From the NCBI GenBank assembly GCA_020692325.1, contig JAIMKR010000002.1:82370-146369 (forward strand): a DNA stretch of 64,000 nt, in the 5' to 3' direction. A program made the translations under genes and the position numbers. Below, piece after piece: positions 63,995 to 64,000 of the stretch (position 1 is the first letter of the stretch; every line of letters starts with the position of its first letter). The notes beneath the pieces were generated by a model. It had not been told where the DNA came from. It ran no database searches and worked only from the letters and a program-made list of their open reading frames with translations. This stretch comes from Desulfocurvus sp. GTDB lineage: Bacteria; Desulfobacterota; Desulfovibrionia; Desulfovibrionales; Desulfovibrionaceae.

Positions 63995-64000
63995 CGGCTC

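Overview
The window is high-GC DNA from a sulfate-reducing deltaproteobacterium of the Desulfovibrio group. The evidence is a complete dsrMKJOP operon (the sulfite-reduction membrane complex), a flavoredoxin-type flavoprotein, a tunR-type regulator (integrase-like fold fused to two TOBE/Mop domains) in front of modA, and a small ferredoxin of Desulfovibrio type. It reads as chromosome. Core genes (hisS, aspS, def, fmt, serB, mutM, uppP, amidase, five-gene dsr operon, four tRNAs) alternate with signalling genes and short accessory or decayed stretches.

Layout. 1-2.1 kb: tunR-modA, molybdate/tungstate control and uptake, without modBC. 2.1-3.8 kb: hairpin-rich intergenic DNA, then flavoredoxin and a DUF2318-like protein on the minus strand. 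4.2-9.9 kb: an RsbRD-N protein followed by dsrM-K-J-O-P. 10-12 kb: membrane histidine kinase. 12.4-18 kb: hisS-aspS-def-fmt-DUF116 from a near-consensus promoter. 18-19.7 kb: a lone Fic-family gene in AT-richer DNA between direct repeats, next to tRNA-Val and tRNA-Asp. 20.3-26 kb: rRNA methyltransferase, an exported FG-GAP-like protein, a pseudouridine synthase and two envelope lipoproteins. 26.3-32.3 kb: two HisKA_2-type sensor kinases around an AbrB-type membrane protein and tRNA-Lys/tRNA-Glu. 32.3-38.1 kb: a small Cys-rich protein, serB and two chemoreceptors with nearly identical signalling domains. 38.2-43.3 kb, minus strand: tpx, mutM, ChaN-PDZ, PaaK-like ligase, uppP. 43.6-48.2 kb: frameshifted DUF1992 gene, DUF1737, a coiled-coil protein and a 1110-residue TPR protein with a Lys/Ser tail. 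48.3-50.6 kb: SulP-STAS-cNMP fusion. 51.2-55.4 kb: hydrolase lipoprotein, small lipoprotein, a decayed lpxR (DUF2219) pseudogene, two Lys-rich small proteins and a terminase-like remnant. 55.4-64 kb: cell-wall amidase, U32 protein, ferredoxin, Crp/Fnr regulator, polyferredoxin-type membrane protein, and a pair of zinc-ribbon membrane proteins.

No classical defence island, CRISPR array or IS element is visible. The least explained items are: two dispersed structured repeat families, one with three hairpins whose third stem differs between copies but still pairs; the Fic gene inside direct repeats; a long dyad placed over the promoter of the second chemoreceptor; the DUF2318-like protein lacking the expected cysteines; and the two-gene zinc-ribbon membrane system with a 42-bp tandem repeat.

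Start codons were chosen from Shine-Dalgarno spacing, family length and overlaps. All family names come from reading the protein sequences; no database search was run.
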